A stretch of DNA of 11,412 nucleotides. Origin: Clostridiales bacterium. Its GTDB lineage: Bacteria > Bacillota > Clostridia > Oscillospirales > Acutalibacteraceae. Shown one piece after another: positions 8,659 through 11,412 of this stretch. A model generated the notes under the pieces. That model searched no databases. It was not told the origin of the DNA and worked only from the letters and a program-made list of their open reading frames with translations. The DNA lies in contig JAJBVC010000011.1 in the NCBI GenBank assembly GCA_020860025.1, forward strand, positions 1-11,412. The letters run 5' to 3'. Position 1 is the first letter of the stretch; each line of letters begins with the position of its first letter. The position numbers were made by a program, and so were the translations under genes.

Positions 8659-8889
8659 TTTGCACCGCTTGAGCAGTGTTGCCGTATTAAGCGGGCAAAC
8701 ATAAATTTTTTCACTGCAAACTATAAAGCTTTTTGGCAAATCATAGTTTACGTAAATTATTTTTTTATTTTTTTCGGCAAGCGACAGGTAATCCCTCGTA
8801 GCCTTGTTTACTGTTGAGGTATCCATATCGAAAATGCCGATTATATCCTTTGTATTAACTACCGTATTTTCGCCGAGATAAAGGTACAT
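8656..8889 (-). CDS. remB: Extracellular matrix regulator RemB (DUF370 family)
   Basis: The 77-residue protein matches the YaaB/RemB family of Bacillus subtilis in start, spacing and key stretches. It begins MYLYLGENTVV, has DIIGIFDMDT at about 15-24, a PKSFIVC strand at about 52-58, and ends in the family's IYVCPLNTATLLKRCK-like segment. RemA and RemB in B. subtilis are regulators of biofilm matrix (and, for RemA, osmoprotection) genes; RemA binds DNA. The role in this organism is inferred. The gene lies between recF and gyrB exactly as in Bacillus. Its ATG overlaps the recF stop (TAATG), with GGGAGGAGG upstream inside the last recF codons. Confidence 0.9.
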   Translation of the reverse strand: MYLYLGENTVVNTKDIIGIFDMDTSTVNKATRDYLSLAEKNKKIIYVNYDLPKSFIVCSEKIYVCPLNTATLLKRCK

Positions 8890-9977
8890 TATAATACCCC
8901 TCCTCCCGATATTTTAAAGGTTTTGCCCTCTTTAACTCTTAAAACGGTATTTGCGTCGCAGCAGGTTATAAATACCTGCCAATTTTTTATATGATTTAAT
9001 ATGTAATCCTGACGTGAAATATCAAGCTCACTCATAACATCGTCAAGAAGAGCAAGCGGTTCTTCATTCGTCATTTCTTTAAGCAGACTCGCCTCGGCAA
9101 GCTTAAGTGCCAAAACGCATGAACGCTGCTGACCCTGAGAACCGAAATTTCTTGCACTTTTACCGTTTATCAGAATTTCCATATCGTCTCTGTGCGGGCC
9201 GATAGTCGTAATTTTATTTGCTATGTCTTCCTGTCTTTTTTTATCATACTCAAGAGTAAGCTTTTTCTCAATCTCTAAAACCGATAAATCTTGATAATCA
9301 AAAGAGCCCTTGAGTTTTAAATCTATTTTTTCCTGACCGTTTGAAAGACCGTCGAAAATTTCAGTCGCATAAGGTAAAAGAGCCTCGACGTATTTTTGTC
9401 TTTGATATATGATTTTTGCGCCGCTTGAAGCAAGATTTTTATCCCAAATATAAATCATATCGCTGAGAGACGGATTTTTATATACGTCTTTTAAAAGCAT
9501 ATTTCTCTGCGACAGGGCACGCTTATATTCTTTCAGCAGCTTTCGATAATTTGATTTGAGCTGGCAAAGAGCGCCGTCAATAAATCTTCTTCTTTGAATA
9601 GGCCCGTCTTTAACCATTGAAAGGTGAATAGGTGAAAAAATGACAGCTTTAAGCTCCTCTCCGAGCGACGACGGCGATTTTTGTTTTATTCCGTTTAATG
9701 AAGCACTTCTGTTATTTTTAATTAAAATTTCCGCATTTTGCTGTCTTTTATTATTTTCAAAATCCAATTTGAGCCTTGCGTATTCGCTGTCAAATTTTAC
9801 AAGCTCGCTGTCCTTAACTCCCCTGAAGCTTTTACTTCCCGTAAAAAGATAAATGGCTTCAATCAAATTTGTTTTGCCCTGAGCGTTTTCACCGTAAATA
9901 ATGTTTACGTCAGAAAAATCAAGCCTCATGTTTTCTATATTTCTGATATTTTCAATGTCAATATGGTTAATTTTCAT
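8889..9977 (-). CDS. recF: DNA replication/repair protein RecF
   Basis: RecF is an SMC-like ABC ATPase that works with RecO and RecR to load RecA at single-strand gaps and stalled forks. The 362-residue protein has Walker A GENAQGKT at 29-36, the conserved FSPIHLSMVKDGP segment at about 114-126 and the GPHRDD motif at 260-265. The ABC signature is FGSQGQQR at 278-285 and Walker B LALLDD with the following SELD at 308-319. Length is normal for the family. The frame stays open for another 22 codons upstream, but I place the start at the ATG at 9977. The MKINHIDIENIRN start is typical, while the extension would overlap yaaA heavily. No Shine-Dalgarno sequence precedes it; the 11-nt overlap with yaaA suggests coupling. 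Confidence 0.97.
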   Translation of the reverse strand: MKINHIDIENIRNIENMRLDFSDVNIIYGENAQGKTNLIEAIYLFTGSKSFRGVKDSELVKFDSEYARLKLDFENNKRQQNAEILIKNNRSASLNGIKQKSPSSLGEELKAVIFSPIHLSMVKDGPIQRRRFIDGALCQLKSNYRKLLKEYKRALSQRNMLLKDVYKNPSLSDMIYIWDKNLASSGAKIIYQRQKYVEALLPYATEIFDGLSNGQEKIDLKLKGSFDYQDLSVLEIEKKLTLEYDKKRQEDIANKITTIGPHRDDMEILINGKSARNFGSQGQQRSCVLALKLAEASLLKEMTNEEPLALLDDVMSELDISRQDYILNHIKNWQVFITCCDANTVLRVKEGKTFKISGGGVL

Positions 9978-10245
9978 TCTGATTTTTTTGTTGATTTTCT
10001 TGATTATGTATAATTTTATAATCTGTGCCGAAAAGAGAAACAATGTCGCCGTTTCTTATTTTTCTGCCTCTTGCCGTACACACTTCACCGTTTACTTTTA
10101 CAATGCCGTCCTGAATAAACTGCTTTGCCTGACCGCCTGTTTCGGCGGCACCTTTGAATTTTAAAAAGCTGTCAAGCCGTATAAAATCGCTTGTAATAAA
10201 TGACGTTTCTTCTTTTCTTTTTGCAGCTTTTACTTTAATTTTCAT
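9967..10245 (-). CDS. yaaA: S4 domain protein YaaA/RlbA
   Basis: This small RNA-binding protein of 92 residues carries an S4 domain at about 21-75, with IRLDSFLKF (22-30), KQFIQDGIVKVNGEV (41-55), RGRKI (59-63) and a GDIV turn (66-69). These are the RNA-contacting loop residues of S4-type domains. B. subtilis YaaA (also called RlbA), at the same locus, is ribosome associated, so a role in ribosome assembly is likely. This version is about 20 residues longer, with an extra basic N-terminus and an Asn/Gln-rich C-terminal tail (81-92). It overlaps dnaN by 11 nt and recF by 11 nt. A modest GAGG lies 7 nt before its ATG. Confidence 0.92.
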   Translation of the reverse strand: MKIKVKAAKRKEETSFITSDFIRLDSFLKFKGAAETGGQAKQFIQDGIVKVNGEVCTARGRKIRNGDIVSLFGTDYKIIHNQENQQKNQNEN

Positions 10246-11347
10246 TTTTTAACCTCATCGGCAAAACTAAAAATAAAAAGTTTTCGTTATTTATAGGCAT
10301 AATTTTGGCAGGACTTATTGCTCCGCCGAGTTCAATTCTTACCTGGTCTGTATCGGCTGCGTGAAGAGCGTCAAGCACAAATTTTGAATTGAATCCTATT
10401 TCTACTCTGTCGCCGCTTACGTTAGCGTGAGTATAGTCGACAACACGACCGAGAGCCGAAACTGTCGATACTCTCATTTCATCACCTTCAAAAAGACATC
10501 TTATAGGATTTTTCTTATCATTTTCAATTACAGGCAGAGTTCTGTCAATACAATCTATTGCATCCTGTGTATTTATCAGAACCGTAGTTGACGATGTTTT
10601 CGGAATAGCGGCTTTGTAATCAAGAAAGTCACCGTCAAGAAGTCTGCTTATAATACTGTAATTATCAATGTCAAATACAATATGACGTCTGCCGACGCTT
10701 ATTGAAATATCGCTTTCACTTTCGGGGTCGATTATTTTAATAAGCTCTCTTATAGTTTTTTTAGGTACAATAAAGTTTATATCTTCTCCGTCATATTTAA
10801 CCGATTCGGTACAAACGGCAAGTCTGTAACCATCAACGCCTATAAGTCTTAACTGATTTGGCGTCATTTCAAATTTAAGACCTGTATGAACAGGCTTGCC
10901 AAGTTCGTTATCGGCAACGGCAAAAAGCGTTTGACTTATCATTTTTTGAAGCATTTTTTGATTTAAAAACAGAGGATAACCTCCCGATACCGACGGAAGC
11001 TCGGGATAATCGTCTGCACTTATACCTGTAATGTTATACTGTGACGCACCGCTGATTATTGTTACCGAAACACCGCTTACTTCAAATGTAACGCTGCCAT
11101 CAGGTAATTTTCTGATAATATCGCTTAAAACTTTTGCTTTAATAACGATTGCTCCGGGTTCAACGACATTTGCATCAAGAGTGGTATTTATACCAAACTC
11201 AAAGTCAAAGCCTGTCAGACTGAGCGTATCGGAACCACATTCCATAAGTATACCCTCAATAGTCGGAATTGTGACCTTAGTGCTGACAGCTCTCATTACA
11301 TTTGAACAAGCTTCGCTTAATTTTTTTGTGTTACAAGAAAATTTCAT
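10235..11347 (-). CDS. dnaN: DNA polymerase III subunit beta (sliding clamp)
   Basis: The beta clamp forms a ring dimer around DNA and tethers the replicative polymerase and other clamp-binding proteins. The 370-residue protein opens with MKFSCNTKKLSEA and has the three-fold repeated clamp fold (about 1-120, 121-245, 246-370). It includes GFDFEFGI and GVDGYRLAV strand motifs and the typical C-terminal LPMRL at 362-366, which lines the partner-binding pocket. I choose the ATG at 11347 because GGAGG lies 10 nt upstream. The frame extends 8 codons further to 11371, but that start would have no ribosome site and would place GGAGG inside the gene. dnaA is expected to lie beyond the right edge. The gene heads the visible operon. 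Confidence 0.98.
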   Translation of the reverse strand: MKFSCNTKKLSEACSNVMRAVSTKVTIPTIEGILMECGSDTLSLTGFDFEFGINTTLDANVVEPGAIVIKAKVLSDIIRKLPDGSVTFEVSGVSVTIISGASQYNITGISADDYPELPSVSGGYPLFLNQKMLQKMISQTLFAVADNELGKPVHTGLKFEMTPNQLRLIGVDGYRLAVCTESVKYDGEDINFIVPKKTIRELIKIIDPESESDISISVGRRHIVFDIDNYSIISRLLDGDFLDYKAAIPKTSSTTVLINTQDAIDCIDRTLPVIENDKKNPIRCLFEGDEMRVSTVSALGRVVDYTHANVSGDRVEIGFNSKFVLDALHAADTDQVRIELGGAISPAKIMPINNENFLFLVLPMRLKNEN

Positions 11348-11357
11348 TTTTTTTAAT

Positions 11358-11362
11358 CCTCC
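11358..11362 (-). promoter_or_regulatory. dnaN ribosome binding site
   Basis: GGAGG on the minus strand lies 10 nt before ATG 11347 and decides between this start and the longer frame. A TATGAT at 11372-11367 on the same strand could be a -10 element for a dnaN promoter, but no matching -35 is seen. Confidence 0.75.
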
Positions 11363-11375
11363 GTCTATCATATAT

Positions 11376-11403
11376 CATCTACTTTTAATCTTAGTAGTAG
11401 ATG
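11376..11403 (-). repeat. Inverted repeat in the dnaN leader
   Basis: A perfect 8-bp stem (CATCTACT at 11376-11383, AGTAGATG at 11396-11403) with a 12-nt loop lies 28 nt upstream of the dnaN start. On the minus strand it is A+T-rich with no T-run, so it is a poor terminator. It could be a protein-binding dyad or a leader hairpin in the dnaA-dnaN spacer. The sequence further upstream is cut off by the window edge. Confidence 0.5.
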
Positions 11404-11412
11404 GTGTTGAAA

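Noticed and set aside
9978..10043. 22-codon N-terminal extension of RecF
   Set aside because: It would lie wholly inside the yaaA coding region and does not resemble RecF; MKINHIDIENIRN at 9977 is the family-typical start.
11348..11371. 8-codon N-terminal extension of DnaN
   Set aside because: The GGAGG ribosome site for ATG 11347 lies inside it, and sliding clamps normally begin at the MKF segment.

Overview
The window is chromosomal DNA close to the replication origin of a Gram-positive bacterium, most likely a member of the Clostridia (possibly a gut Oscillospiraceae/Ruminococcaceae-type organism). The evidence is the minus-strand order dnaN - yaaA (S4 domain) - recF - remB (DUF370) - gyrB - gyrA, a classic Firmicutes origin-proximal arrangement. 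Supporting signs are GGAGG-type ribosome binding sites, A+T-rich spacers and a LytR-CpsA-Psr cell-wall protein. dnaA and the origin itself would be expected just beyond the right edge; neither is visible here. The species cannot be named from this sequence alone.

Layout, right to left along the minus strand (probably the leading strand): dnaN (sliding clamp) starts at 11347. It overlaps yaaA by 11 nt, yaaA overlaps recF by 11 nt, and recF overlaps remB by 1 nt. gyrB follows after 13 nt. Two small membrane proteins of the YcxB type follow, 2 nt after gyrB and overlapping each other by 4 nt. They separate gyrB from gyrA, which has its own candidate promoter in a 78-nt gap. After a further 135 nt comes a GTG-started LytR-CpsA-Psr (LCP) protein with a very long acidic cytoplasmic extension and its own promoter. 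The operon therefore joins replication (clamp), repair (RecF), topology (gyrase) and a matrix/osmotic regulator (RemB), with two uncharacterised membrane proteins and a wall-polymer ligase family protein at its distal end.

At the left, on the plus strand and facing the other genes, is a histidine phosphatase (phosphoglycerate mutase/CobC-like). It is preceded by a long A+T-rich inverted repeat. Between it and the LCP gene lies a 367-nt gene-free stretch that is the least explained part of the window. It contains a compact set of hairpins ending in a strong intrinsic terminator (765-951), which I read as a candidate structured non-coding RNA of unrecognised class. It overlaps a 39-codon Cys-containing open frame, and a second terminator hairpin lies near the end of the LCP gene.

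Most of the window is well-understood housekeeping sequence. The items worth a second look are the candidate RNA, the YcxB-like pair inserted between gyrB and gyrA, the two identical 12-nt start/stop overlaps, and the alanine at the quinolone-determining position of GyrA. No mobile elements, CRISPR arrays, tRNAs or rRNAs were seen.
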